A stretch of 22,500 bases of DNA from Halisarca cf. caerulea (taxonomy: Eukaryota; Porifera; Demospongiae; Chondrillida; Halisarcidae). Position numbers and translations under genes: made by a program. The stretch spans positions 2,309,477 through 2,331,976 of the forward strand of contig CAUJGJ010000242.1 in the NCBI GenBank assembly GCA_963170055.1. The letters run 5' to 3'. Positions 1-9,222 of the stretch are shown here, piece after piece. How positions within the stretch are numbered: position 1 is the first letter of the stretch; the number at the start of each line of letters is the position of its first letter. The notes below the pieces were generated by a model. It was not told where the DNA came from, did not search any database, and was given only the letters and a program-made list of their open reading frames with translations.

Positions 1-468
1 GATTTACCCTTCCAAGATCTACAGTTTGCACGCAAACCGTCGCTCATTTCTTTGCAAGCCTTCCAAAGAAAGCTTTATAACCAAAAACTAACATTTAGAA
101 GTTTGACAACGAAGCGTGCTGTGTAAAGTTGGGTTGGGTCGAGTGTTTTTACTTGCTAGCCGCGTAGCTTCCTAAGCTGATTCACGTTGCTGGCACATGA
201 CCAACCCACGCAATTCTGAGTAAATGAAATTCATACCGTGAAACCCGCAAAGCGCCCGTGTTATGGCCAGATTCGGCCATAACATACCTGCGTAATCCAC
301 AGTGAGGAACATATAGCATGCATTATCCTTACCATTTATTTTGGGTGTGCTAAGCTAAGTAAACTCTCAGGGACCAGTCATCATAATGATCACATAGTCA
401 AATTTTTATGAAGAGTATTTATCAAATGCAGTTAATGTATTCAAGAGAAGAGAAAGTTAATTATCTAT
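1..468. other. Non-coding flank
   Basis: No open frame, FN3 exon or known RNA was recognised. It contains one short perfect hairpin at 259-284. Confidence 0.5.
259..284. repeat. Perfect hairpin, 10-bp stem and 6-base loop
   Basis: TGTTATGGCC, loop AGATTC, GGCCATAACA. Function unknown; it has no T-run and lies outside the genes. Confidence 0.6.
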
Positions 469-775
469 TCATAATGATTCAGAATTAATTGTTATTCCTG
501 CATAAGCTAATCTTGTTGTCATGGTAACATCAGTATAGCAGATCTTTTCATAAATTACATCTATCTTAAGCCAGAAGGGACGACGTAAGTGATAACTCCC
601 TTTCATTAAAAAATATACATGCTTTGCATAAGCCTTAACCAAGAATGGTTATACGGTGTATATTCCAAAATACTTTTTAGCTGCTTAGATTATACTAATA
701 CCTTATGCACAAACTATGTATGTATAGCGTTTGACTGACTTGTCTCCAGCATTAGGGTCTGCTTCACTTGATATA
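469..775 (-). pseudogene. Remnant D: decayed TM/tail 3' end of a fourth receptor copy
   Basis: Two pieces lie in the order and spacing of the other copies. A juxtamembrane piece 'SSEADPNAGDK' ends at a GTCAGT donor (exon end 740), and a tail piece 469-574 reads 'IDVIYEKICYTDVTMTT' and 'RLAYAGITINSESL' to TGA. The gap between pieces is 162 bases, against 169 in gene C. No TM helix or FN3 exon precedes it. The tail acceptor has become TTAAG where C has TTAGG, which would shift the frame into an immediate stop. Both tyrosine motifs (YTDV, YAGI) survive. Confidence 0.65.
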
Positions 776-1270
776 ATATTATACACATTATCGGAATACC
801 AACATCTATTAAGTTTATCATAGTGTTTAATATGGAGATTCACGAGGTAGTCTGGCATTAACGGTGTAAAAATGAATGAAAGCACAACGTCTTAGTAAAT
901 AGTTTTTTATGGTGCTATTATACATACATGGTGAAGTAGTACTTCATAACAACTCCCATGTGACTGGAACTAGTCAAGTGTTTGGATACCAATTGCAAGG
1001 ATCAGATAAAACAAACTAAACCATAGATTTTCTCCGGCATCAATATGAATGAATAAGCTAGTGTAACTGTTACAGTTACTGAAACAATTCCCGAATGTCC
1101 AGACAATTTAGCAGTGTTTACAATCAATGTATTCTCATAATTTGTAACTTTTATACATGCACATGCAACAAGAAGCCACATGCATGCAGCATGAAGATAT
1201 TATATCACTATTGAGATGCACAGCATTTAATTGTTGGGATTACACATTACATAATAAGCTTGAATACATG

Positions 1271-1454
1271 CAGTGAAATCTGTCATAAAAAACACCTGCA
1301 TGTAGAAGGACCAACTGTCTGAAGTGACCACTGTAGACAGGTGGGAACCACTAGAGCAATACTATTGTACCTCTACATAAGGATCACCTGTCTACAAAGA
1401 CCCTAATTACTTGGTCCCTTGAGTGGTCTCTATAATATTATACAGGTTCTACTG
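1271..1454. mobile_element. Candidate pogo/Tc1-like MITE
   Basis: About 184 bp. Both ends start CAGT and run about 42 bases to GGACC when read inwards (CAGTGAAATCTGTCATAA on the left, CAGTAGAACCTGTATAAT on the right). The right flank is TA; the left flank is TG. The CAGTAGAACC end resembles terminal repeats of pogo/Tigger elements in invertebrates. No coding capacity. It lies between remnant D and gene C. Confidence 0.5.
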
Positions 1455-1563
1455 TATTGCATAAAAATAGGAAGAAAATGTGTTGTCATTAGTCTATAGT
1501 TTTTATGAAGTTCATTATCGGTAAGGTTAATGTGTGTAGAAGAGAAGGAGAATTTATAACCAC

Positions 1564-1657
1564 TCATTTATCTGTCACTTCTTCGTAAACTGGGCTTGTT
1601 GTCACGGTAACATAAGCATAGTGGCCTTCATCAAGCTTTTCAAAAATGTTATCCACC
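1564..1657 (-). CDS. Gene C last exon: ITAM-like cytoplasmic tail
   Basis: From acceptor ACTTAG, phase 2, to TGA at 1564-1566; same 94-base length as gene B. It encodes 'VDNIFEKLDEGHYAYV' and 'TVTTSPVYEEVTDK'. YAYV and YEEV keep the seven-residue spacing, while the first Tyr of gene B (IYEK) is Phe here. YEEV resembles the YEEI consensus favoured by Src-family SH2 domains. No canonical AATAAA was seen nearby. Confidence 0.85.
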
Positions 1658-4600
1658 CTAAGTCAGAATGAAAGGGATCATATACCCAATCTTATGTTAC
1701 ATTATGTTTACAGAGTAATTTTACTAATATACATAACACTTGGAGATGTATATTTCAACGGCATGTGAACCATGCCCAAATTTGTGGACCAAATGTGCAA
1801 CATACACTTATAGTGTGTGACTGACCTATTTTCAGCTGTAGGGTCTGCCTTGGTTGATGTAGGATGCTTCTTCCTTTTACTCAGTTTACAGACTCCACAC
1901 ACTATTCCTAGCACCAGCAATACAGCCACCACACCAAAAGTCACCACTCCAAATAGCACTCCCACAATCACAGCAGTGTTGTCATTTGCAGGACCTGTAG
2001 CATTCAACAAGGCTAAAATGTGGATCAAGAATTAAGCATATACTGTAAACGTACAGTGTGTACAGTATGACTATACTATTCTGATTTAAGTTTTTCTTCA
2101 TTTTAGACACTATTTAGGTACAAGGTATAACCAACTTAGTGCATAAAGACACCTCCTAATGCAGACAATCAAAAACACAGTCATGCTACCTTATTCGACT
2201 TGAAGTTCTATGCATTTTACACATGTACATCGGTACAACTCCTGCATGGACCACTTACTAAAGGAGCATGCTTATAGGCCCATGTAATTCATTATCATGC
2301 AAGAGTGTTTGCTGGCTAGAATTCATATCCCCCTTTTCAGAAGTTTCAATGTTTTGACTTACATTTGTCTGCATGCAATTAGATCACAAAAGTTCTTAGC
2401 AAAGAAGTTCTTAGCAATGCATGTACATTTACAAAGAGTGCTCACCATCACTGTCTGTCCTAGCAGTACCAGTCACAGGTACACTCAGTCCTGCTCTGTT
2501 ACCAGCTTGTACTGATATGGTGTACTCTTCAAATGGTTGAAGACCAGTGAGGTTCAGAGTAGTGAATGTAGTAGATCTACTCATTCCAGTGTAGTTGACA
2601 TGGTAGGTGAGAGGTAGTCAGTCACTGTTTGGAGGTGGAGTCCACTGTACTTTGATGGATGTTGAGGACAGGATTGTGAGAATAACCAGTGGAGCTGCAT
2701 GGTGAGGAGTATGTGATCAATGATATAAACGCATGCCCGAAAATAAAAGTACGTTAACAGGTACCTTGATGGGAGGTTAAATGCATGTACTTAGCGTTAG
2801 CTAGCATGAGTGCTACATGAATGGACCTGTATAGTTGCCTAATAATTAAGTTTGCTTACACCTCCGAATTGAAGGTTGGCTATGACGTAAAGAGCCGGAC
2901 TGGGGGGGTAGGATAATTTGAGTTATTTTATTAATTACTTCCTGCTGACTAATTATTATGCAAATTAGCCATTAATTAGCTTCCATTTATGCCAAAATTG
3001 CTCTTACCCAACTTAATTGTTTCCTATGCCATTAATTGGGTACCACCTATTGGACATGCTGTCCATTTAGTCCCTTATACTATGAGGAATGATTTGAACA
3101 TCCTCAAATGGAAAGGATGATTGGAAAGCTGTTAAGACAGAACAGGTGCCCCCAGTCCGGCCCGGCCACACTGTCCAAAGACAGTGAACAAAAAGAGGGA
3201 AGGAGGAAGGAAGGAAATAGGAACAGATGGTTCAGGAGAAATAACTGTACAAGTGGAGAGGTGGGAGGGAAATAAAACGCTTGAACTGCACAGGCTGCCA
3301 CTTGCATGCGATCCCTTTGAAGCCAAGGCCAAGAATAAGCTGGATTACTGAGACTGCCCACGCTTTTTGTCCATTGGGCGTAGACGACTAAGCTAGCGGC
3401 CTGCTATTCAGGACCTGCCTACCAGCTGAATATTAAGTGTGCTATAGGATAGAATTGCTGCTTGGCTTGACCAGATGCTATGGTTTTCATGACCTGCTGT
3501 TGTTATTGGCTCTTATTACAGGGGCATGAGCTCATCATTATGCTGATAACAAATGCCCAATTGCAAGGAGAGGGGGCGGCTGGCTTGGCGCACCCTCCCT
3601 TCCACCTGTTAACCCAATTTACTCACAGTAAATATTAATATACAACGATTATACTTCATACCTTCTGGTGTAGTAAAGCTATGGAAATCAGAGCTATTTA
3701 CCACACCAAGTGTGCTTTTTGCAGTGATCCTGAATGTGTATGCAGTGTTGGAGTCCAGACCAGTCACAGTGTGCCGTGACTGTCTAGTTCTGATAGGCTG
3801 CACTCCAGTACTAGTACTTATCCCAGTCTTCATGTAGTAGATGATGTAGTTCTCAGCTCCTCTGCTGGTCCATGTTAGTTCTATGCTGTTCTGTGTAGGG
3901 CTAATTCTAGTCACATTTGGTTTAGCGGGAACTAGTATAAGGATATAACAATTATAAGTAAAGAAAAAGTAATTATCATTGAATTCAAGATACACTTCTT
4001 ACATGTACTGACATTCACTATCAGGTAGATTGTTGTGCAACTGTGATAAGATAACACAAATTCACTCTACACAATGTTTATCACTGAAATTGGAAACTAA
4101 TAATAATTATTATTGTTCAGATGTGAGCATATAACATTATGTGCATAATACTAAAGGAATAGAGTTTACACACAATATTATACATAAATCTTTCAACAGC
4201 ATGCATGACACAATTAGATGTAGGTTCTGTAATCAAAGGACATAACTTTACTGCAGATAATATGAGCACAAACATGCATGTTGAACAATAAAATTGACTA
4301 ATATCAGGTTATATGTTGGTTAGTTTTTGCACTGCACGGGAAGTTAATTTTACCAAATGCCATACACGTGTTGTATTAATGGTCTCAACGTAAGTCTCAC
4401 GACACAAAGCTTGAATCATGACTTGCAAGGGCTATATACTCCGACACCCTCACTTATGTATATCACCATAGATTCATACTACTAGGCATATGTGATTGTC
4501 CAACCAATGGTACACTGGCCATCTATAGATATAATTATATAGTTGTATTATTGGCTGCACATATTGCATGGACCAAATTTAAACTTTCATTGTCAGCTCT

Positions 4601-6919
4601 CGGAACTTTTCAGTTACTGTAGAAACATCATGATTCTAATCAACACAAACACACACAAAAAACACTAAGAAATATTAATAATATCCCCTCACAATCAGAA
4701 GTTCTCCGCTGTTTCTTGTCACTGTATGGTCCTTCTTCACCTGATGACACAGCTGCCACCCAGATGAAGTAGGTTGTTCCTCTACTAAGTGGACCCAGTG
4801 TGGTAGATGTACCAGTGATTCCACTAGTACTACAGTTAGCATTAGATGGAAGATCAAACTGTGTTGTACTGTAACATACAGTGTAGGTGATACCACTTCC
4901 ATTGACTGCACTCCATGACACTCTTAAAGCTGGAGAAGAACCTTGTACAGTTCTAGTAATAGTGACATCTTTGACCTTGGAGGGAATTTGTGGTGGTGGT
5001 GGTGGTGGTGTGGGAGCTAGAGATAAGAGAAGCAGTGATTCCATTAAAGTTAACCATAGCCACTGAAGACCTCAAGAAAATATATATAAGAATTATAAGT
5101 TGGATCTTAAGGAGGGTGAGTACTGCGATGGAGGTATTTATTGATGTGAAAGCCATGGAGTGGGGGGTGGAGTGGAAGCTAGAGACTGAGTGGTGGCATT
5201 TCATTAAAAGTATCAGGGGCAGGCCGGTCCATGGCCGGACTGGTTTTTGGCAAAATACTTAAAATTTAGATAATGAAATATCGTACTTTTTCTAGTATAC
5301 ATAGAAATGTTGTCCATATCTAAATTTATTTACATTGATTTCTCCTTTAGAAGCCTGTTTAACTGAGATATCTCAGAAAACAATCCAAACAACAACAAAG
5401 CACGATCACAGAAGCCATTTTATTCTAGCTTTTATGCAATGTGCGTAAGTCTCTTACATAGGCAAAATGGCCTCTGAATTCGTCCGTATAGAGAGTCTCC
5501 ATGGTACATTGAAAATCGCTGTTCAGCTTCCAACCTCCATAGTACTAGTTAAAAACTTAATCAACCTGAAGATAGTAATTCTCCTACATACGGAAGTTCT
5601 GCAAAATGATGTTCAGTTATTGAGTATATAGTGTTCCTGAAGCAGTTATATCACAGGTAGTTACATCATAGATACGTATGTATAGATTATCTATGGTTAC
5701 ATGCTATATACAATTGACTATACAATGAACATAGTCTACCTGTATATATAATGTTTAATCATAGATATTGTAAAAGATATAATTCCTATTTTTCAGAGTC
5801 TAGAATGTATTTACTGTATAATAGTACACACAGCTATAGCTATAGCCCTTCGTCTTTCGTTTGTGTAAATGGAGCACATATCTTGCTAGAGTAGTATAAT
5901 ATTAAATATATAGGTATGTGATGCAAAATTTTATTGGTATGTGACGGCCTTTATGTTCTGCAGAGTACAATCTTTCGTTCTGTTGCTAATTTTTCAGTAC
6001 TATAGGAGTCTCATGAACACAGTGGCGATATCACAAAGGTAAAATATTGTATGGTTTTCAAAAAAAATTTCAATCCAAAAATTTTCCTTTATTTCATAAT
6101 ATTTTGCAGGACCTCCATGGGATCAAATTTCCTGGCGTTCCCATACTCAAAGGTACTATAGTCACATGATTTTCTTTTCTGGATGGGTTTTTCTTCTACA
6201 TTTTCTAGCAACTGTTAGAAGGGATCGAAGTGTCAAGCATCAAACATGCAGTGACAACAGCCTACTTTGCCATTGCCATCACAGTTGAGGAAAGCAATCT
6301 CACAGTGAAGAAGTGCTGCAATGCATGTGAGCTGGGGACAAACTTGTAATCGTTTCATCTCATTCATATACTGTGGATGGTCATCCTTAAAAACACAAAA
6401 CCTCCTGGACCAACTACCTCGTGCTAAATGGCATAAAGACTGATGTCCGCCCTGTATGTCTATTATACTTTCTCATATTTACTTAATCTTTATTGTTTGC
6501 TTTCTTTAGACGTCGGATTTTATTAGGGGGTAGATGCTAAAGTAAGTTCAAACAAGCGGGCCTAGATTGAGGAGGGAAATCGCTTCTGAGTCTCAACAAC
6601 TTCAATAACATTCTCAATAATCTCGTGTTGAACCAATATTTGTGGATTAAGAGAGACTCGCTATAGCCCTCCAGAATATTTACCCTTATCGTATAATTCT
6701 AAAAATGTACTCAATATCTTAAATATGTGCAATATACCAAGAGTGCATACAGCAACATAATAATTTGGATTATTAATAATTCCTAATATGAAACATATAT
6801 TTATCTAGATAATATATAAAGATATAATATTATTATTAATTTTTATTAGTTTGGAGTATCTGAATAGTTATAGATTAGAAATAACATCTTACATCAGATT
6901 CTGATTCACAAATGCATTG

Positions 6920-6959
<40 letters not shown>

Positions 6960-8756
6960 ATGCTCACAAAGCTTATAGGAAATTGTAAAAACACAGGGAG
7001 ATTTTAACTCACTTAGGAATACTGACAGAGTTGGTAAGCCACTTGACCGTAGCCTACATTCATATTCTCCACTGTCAGTTGACTGGAAAGACTTGAAATG
7101 CAATGCTAGTGCATGACCACCAGGGTTTGTTGCATACACGTCAGGTGAACTTCCCTCATTGGTATATTCCCCATATCTTGATATCGAACTGTTATTACGT
7201 ACCCTGTACCAATCTTTGACATGTGTATCAGAACACCAAATGTCATATGTTTTTGATGGAGTTATTGTGAGGGTGGCTCCATTCACCAAGTTCATCTCAC
7301 CTTCTGAGGTATCATTGGCATATATTCTTGGTTCAACAACTAATAGATAGATAGATAGATAGATAGATGCATCCATGGATGGATGGATCTTCTAAGCATG
7401 AATAGTACATCTGCATGGTAATACTGCATTTTTTCATGCAGGTCCTAAACTGAGTAGAGGTGGAGTGCAAAGATCGATGTTTGAAAGATGGAGCCTAGCT
7501 GTTAATGGAATACAATACATTGTGAATGATAATGTTATTAACCTGCATGAAGAAATAATCATTACTAACTTCTCATACATTGATTTCTTTTCTAATGCAA
7601 GAAAAGGGATACGAAATCAATGAGGAATTAGTACAAATGAAACACTAGCTCAATTCAGTACATTTCAGTGGTTTTCCTCCATAGAGTATGATTATATATA
7701 CAGCCACTATACCGTATCCGCTCTAAAAATTCGTCACCAACTGTTTGCCCATTTTTTCGTCATTTGATGTCATTAGAATATGAATAAGCAACATGGCTGC
7801 CGCTGACGAAAATTTAGAATTTTCCGACGAATCTTTAGAATGTAGACGAAACATTAGAGCGGTTTTGTTTCATGGGCGTATGTGAATATGGTGACTTCAG
7901 AACTGAAGGTCCGAACAGCTGTGCGTGGCTATCACGTGTATCAGGACACCTGGTCACCCGTTCCCGGATGAAGAGTTCGTTTGGATTTCTGGGTGCCACT
8001 TACAGTAGCCTCTGGCTAAAGGTTCCCCAGGTTAAATAAGAATACCCTATCTAATGACGAAAATTAGTCCAAGAGTAAAATGACGAAAATTAGAGCGCCA
8101 AGCATTCGTCAGCATTAGAGTAAGGAAATACCGGTTCATTGTGCCTGACGAAAAATTGGAATGACAAATTTTTAGAGTGAATTCGGTATAAAACCACTAA
8201 GTATACTATTACAATAGCTTTCATAATTGTAAATGTTAATGCACTGAGCCCAGAAGTGTACCTTAAAGGTACTCAATCCAGTAAATTTGAACTGCATGAA
8301 TTAAATGGACAATAACTACGAAATTAAAGCATAATGACAATATTATGATTGCGTAGCAACAGTTACTATTCGCATACCAGCTAAAATTCTGTCACTGTAC
8401 TGTCCCCGTCCACCTGATGACACAGCTGCCACCCAGATGTAGTAGGTTGTTCCTCTACTAAGTGGACCCAGTGTGGTAGATGTACCAGTGATTCCACTAG
8501 TACTACAGTTAGCATTAGATGGAGGACCAGACTGTGTTCCACTAGTTGTACTGTAACATACAGTGTAGGTGATACCACTTCCATTGACTGCACTCCATGA
8601 CACTCTTAAAGCTGGAGATGAACCTTGTACAGTTCTAGTAACAGTGACACCTTGGACCTTGGAGGGTTGTTCTCCATTTGCTACTGACAACACTAGGAAT
8701 GAGGACACAATCACAAGTAAAATTATAATTGAAGATGAAATTTTGGATCTCATCAA
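1564..8756 (-). CDS. Gene C: FN3/Ig type I membrane receptor with a nonsense codon
   Basis: Exons 8378-8756 (signal peptide and FN3), 7013-7339 (Ig-like), 4693-5016, 3662-3931, 2446-2694 (FN3), 1826-2012 (TM) and 1564-1657 (tail) join in consistent phases to 1,830 bases, 609 residues if the internal TGA is ignored. That TGA (2618-2620, about residue 459) falls in the last FN3 exon, so a full transcript would end before the TM segment or be degraded. The exon is phase 1-1 and its skipping would restore a membrane receptor. Layout: signal peptide about 1-28, FN3 to 126, Ig 127-235, FN3 236-343, 344-433 and 434-516, TM exon 517-578, tail 579-609. The start is uncertain: an older first exon may lie at 9140-9158, beyond a MITE. 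It is either a young pseudogene, a null allele or an alternatively spliced gene. Confidence 0.78.
1826..2012 (-). CDS. Gene C exon: transmembrane segment
   Basis: The exon enters in phase 1 (TTTTAG) and leaves in phase 2 (GTCAGT). It encodes 'ALLNATGPANDNT', a helix 'AVIVGVLFGVVTFGVVAVLL' continuing VLGIVCG, then a basic 'VCKLSKRKKHPTST' and 'KADPTAENR'. Its order and sequence match gene B 11189-11369. Confidence 0.87.
2446..2694 (-). pseudogene. Gene C exon: FN3 domain interrupted by TGA
   Basis: The exon has intact splice sites (ATGCAG acceptor, GTGAGC donor) and the same 249-base length as gene A exon 20518-20766. Codon 25 is TGA (2618-2620) where gene A has CGA, a single C-to-T change at a CpG. 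The remaining frame is open on both sides: 'APLVILTILSSTSIKVQW' before it, and 'LTGLQPFEEYTISVQAGN' to 'TARTDSDG' after it. No other damage was seen, so the mutation looks recent, or the exon is skipped. Confidence 0.82.
2895..3160. mobile_element. Candidate inverted-repeat element in a gene C intron
   Basis: CCGGACTGGGGG at 2895-2906 is matched in inverted orientation at 3149-3160, giving a 266-bp unit inside the intron between exons 3662-3931 and 2446-2694. No target duplication was found. The similar string CCGGACTGG recurs near 5234-5242. An 85-codon open frame across part of it (3104-3361, minus) is low complexity and not called. Confidence 0.35.
3662..3931 (-). CDS. Gene C exon: FN3 domain
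   Basis: Phase 1-1, 90 codons, acceptor ACTAG, donor GTATGA. It encodes 'VPAKPNVTRISPTQNSIEL', 'TWTSRGAENYIIYYMKTG', 'GLDSNTAYTFRITAKSTLG' and 'SFTTPEG'. Paralogue of gene A exon 20846-21115 with the same length and order. Confidence 0.87.
3932..4692. other. Gene C intron, no feature seen
   Basis: AT-rich intron between two FN3 exons. No exon-like frame, repeat array or inverted repeat was recognised. Confidence 0.5.
4693..5016 (-). CDS. Gene C exon: FN3 domain with Pro-rich start
   Basis: Phase 1-1, 108 codons, acceptor CTCTAG, donor GTGAGG. It encodes 'APTPPPPPPQIPSKVKDV', 'TITRTVQGSSPALRVSW', 'YTVCYSTTQFDLPSN', 'LSRGTTYFIWVAAVSSG' and 'QRRTSD'. It is nearly identical to exon 8378-8756 of the same gene over the domain, though it lacks the four-residue SGTQ insert. 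Reading upstream gives an ATG at 5044 (MESLLLLSL) that could serve as an alternative start with a leader-like sequence, but the acceptor and phase favour an internal exon. Confidence 0.83.
4991..5010. repeat. (TGG)n microsatellite encoding a proline run
   Basis: Triplet repeat lying inside gene C exon 4693-5016; on the coding strand it reads CCA repeats and gives six consecutive Pro at the domain boundary. Confidence 0.8.
5467..5631 (+). CDS. Unrecognised small plus-strand open frame in a gene C intron
   Basis: Fifty-four codons from ATG to TAG, beginning MASEFVRIESLHGTLKIAV. The start is codon-like and hydrophilic-hydrophobic mixed, but the family is not recognised. It sits opposite in sense to gene C, in the 2-kb intron between the Ig and second FN3 exons, and about 0.4 kb before the exon-like segments at 6006-6349. 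It could be a first exon, a transposon remnant or chance. Confidence 0.25.
   Translation: MASEFVRIESLHGTLKIAVQLPTSIVLVKNLINLKIVILLHTEVLQNDVQLLSI
6006..6349 (+). CDS. Possible three-exon plus-strand transcript nested in gene C
   Basis: Segments 6006-6038, 6110-6152 and 6209-6349 are bounded by TATAG, TTGCAG and TTCTAG acceptors and by GTAAAA and GTACTA donors, with introns of 71 and 56 bases, a normal size for this genome. One frame stays open from ATG 6013 across both joins to TAA at 6347-6349, 60 residues, with 'SKQLLEGIEVSSIKHAV' and 'ITVEESNLTVKKCCNACE'. A second frame is also open across most of it, so the reading is not unique. No family is recognised; a transposon-derived or decayed gene is as likely. 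Confidence 0.25.
6922..6957. repeat. (AT)18 microsatellite
   Basis: Perfect dinucleotide tract in the gene C intron, 55 bases downstream (minus sense) of the Ig exon donor. Confidence 0.95.
7013..7339 (-). CDS. Gene C exon: Ig-like domain
   Basis: Phase 1-1, 109 codons, donor GTGAGT. It begins 'VVEPRIYANDTSEGEMNL' and has the Ig pattern: Cys at 'YDIWCSD', Trp at 'KDWYRVRN', then 'LALHFKSFQSTDSGEYECR' with the Asp-Ser-Gly-x-Tyr-x-Cys strand F motif. The two Cys would form the core disulfide. It is the only Ig exon recognised in the window; genes A and B have none here. Several Asn-x-Ser/Thr sites (NDT, NNSS) fit an extracellular domain. The acceptor lies at the end of a tetranucleotide repeat. 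Confidence 0.85.
7344..7388. repeat. (TAGA)n and (GGAT)n microsatellites at the Ig exon acceptor
   Basis: TAGA repeats at 7344-7368 and GGAT repeats at 7377-7388. On the transcribed strand the first reads TCTA repeats ending ATTAG, so the microsatellite supplies the pyrimidine-containing stretch before the Ig exon. Confidence 0.9.
7712..8186. mobile_element. MITE with inverted ends and TA duplication
   Basis: A 475-bp element flanked by TA on both sides (7710-7711, 8187-8188). The left end CCGTATCCGCTCTAAAAA and the right end, inverted, CCGAATTCACTCTAAAAA continue as ATTCGTCA and ATTTGTCA. The interior repeats the words GACGAA and TTAGAG many times. TA duplication suggests Tc1/mariner-type mobilisation. 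It lies in the intron between the first FN3 exon and the Ig exon of gene C. Confidence 0.75.
8378..8756 (-). CDS. Gene C first FN3 exon with read-in signal peptide
   Basis: From ATG 8756 the frame gives MMRSKISSS, a strongly hydrophobic run (IIILLVIVSSFLVLS) and 'VANGE', a good signal peptide, then FN3 'KVQGVTVTRTVQGSS', 'LRVSWSAVNGSG', 'LSRGTTYYIWVAAVSSG' to donor GTATGC in phase 1. An internal acceptor CCTAG at 8693-8694, the same place used in gene B, would make the exon 8378-8692 instead and turn the leader region into intron. Both readings are open. Confidence 0.78.
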
Positions 8757-8776
8757 TCAAGGAGAAGGGAGTATTT

Positions 8777-9125
8777 CAGGGGCGTAGCCAGGAATTTAGA
8801 AAAAGGGGGCAAAGAAATGAGCAAATTTGTGGTCACAACCACTGTAAGTAGCACACTTCTACTACGTGAAACGGCTGCCACACGCGCTAATTATATTATA
8901 GATCAATAAAGCAACTCAAAATGGTAGACTAAGTTTAGTATCTTTCAAAGCTCTCTTCAAGGAGGAAAGTCAATTCTTATCAAGTTTCCTGGAAACCTTT
9001 CAGAATTGGGGAGTAAAGCAAGGAGATACGTGTTCTTATTTAAAAGGATTAAAATATTTATTGATTGTGAAATTCTGAAAAAGGTGGGACATTTGCCCCT
9101 TTTGCATCCCCTCGCTATGCCCCTG
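8777..9125. mobile_element. MITE with CAGGGGC ends inserted at the gene C 5' end
   Basis: A 349-bp element with termini CAGGGGCGTAGCCAGG and, inverted, CAGGGGCATAGCGAGG (14 of 16 match). A TATTT direct repeat flanks it (8772-8776, 9126-9130). No coding capacity. Comparison with gene B shows it sits inside the former intron 1: B reads GTAAGTTCAAAATACTT straight through where C is split by the element. CAGGGGC-type ends occur in hAT-like MITEs, but the 5-base duplication does not fit hAT, so the superfamily is left open. Confidence 0.72.
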
Positions 9126-9139
9126 TATTTTTAACTTAC

Positions 9140-9158
9140 TAAGGGTGTGAATAAACAT
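9140..9158 (-). CDS. Possible ancestral exon 1 of gene C
   Basis: Nineteen bases, ATG to a GTAAGT donor, aligning with gene B exon 1 and its donor (GTAAGTTAAAAATA against GTAAGTTCAAAATA). Spliced to 8692 it would encode MFIHTLMLSVANGE in frame. The hydrophobic core is weaker than in gene B, so this may be a relic that the 8756 start has replaced. Confidence 0.35.
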
Positions 9159-9195
9159 ACATGATGCACATGCCACAACAATAATACTATTATAA

Positions 9196-9222
9196 TACCG
9201 TATGCATTCTTAAAGTTCGTCC
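9196..9222. repeat. Solo end related to the 7712-8186 MITE
   Basis: TACCGTATGCATTCTTAAAG then TTCGTCC resembles the left end of the 7712-8186 element. No partner end was found. Confidence 0.35.

Noticed and set aside
3104..3361. Minus-strand 85-codon frame (Leu/Pro/Phe rich)
   Set aside because: Low-complexity frame over a repeat-like intron segment, no splice context or family match.
4990..5262. Plus-strand 90-codon frame starting with a Val run
   Set aside because: It begins in the proline repeat of gene C read antisense and then runs through intron; no domain.
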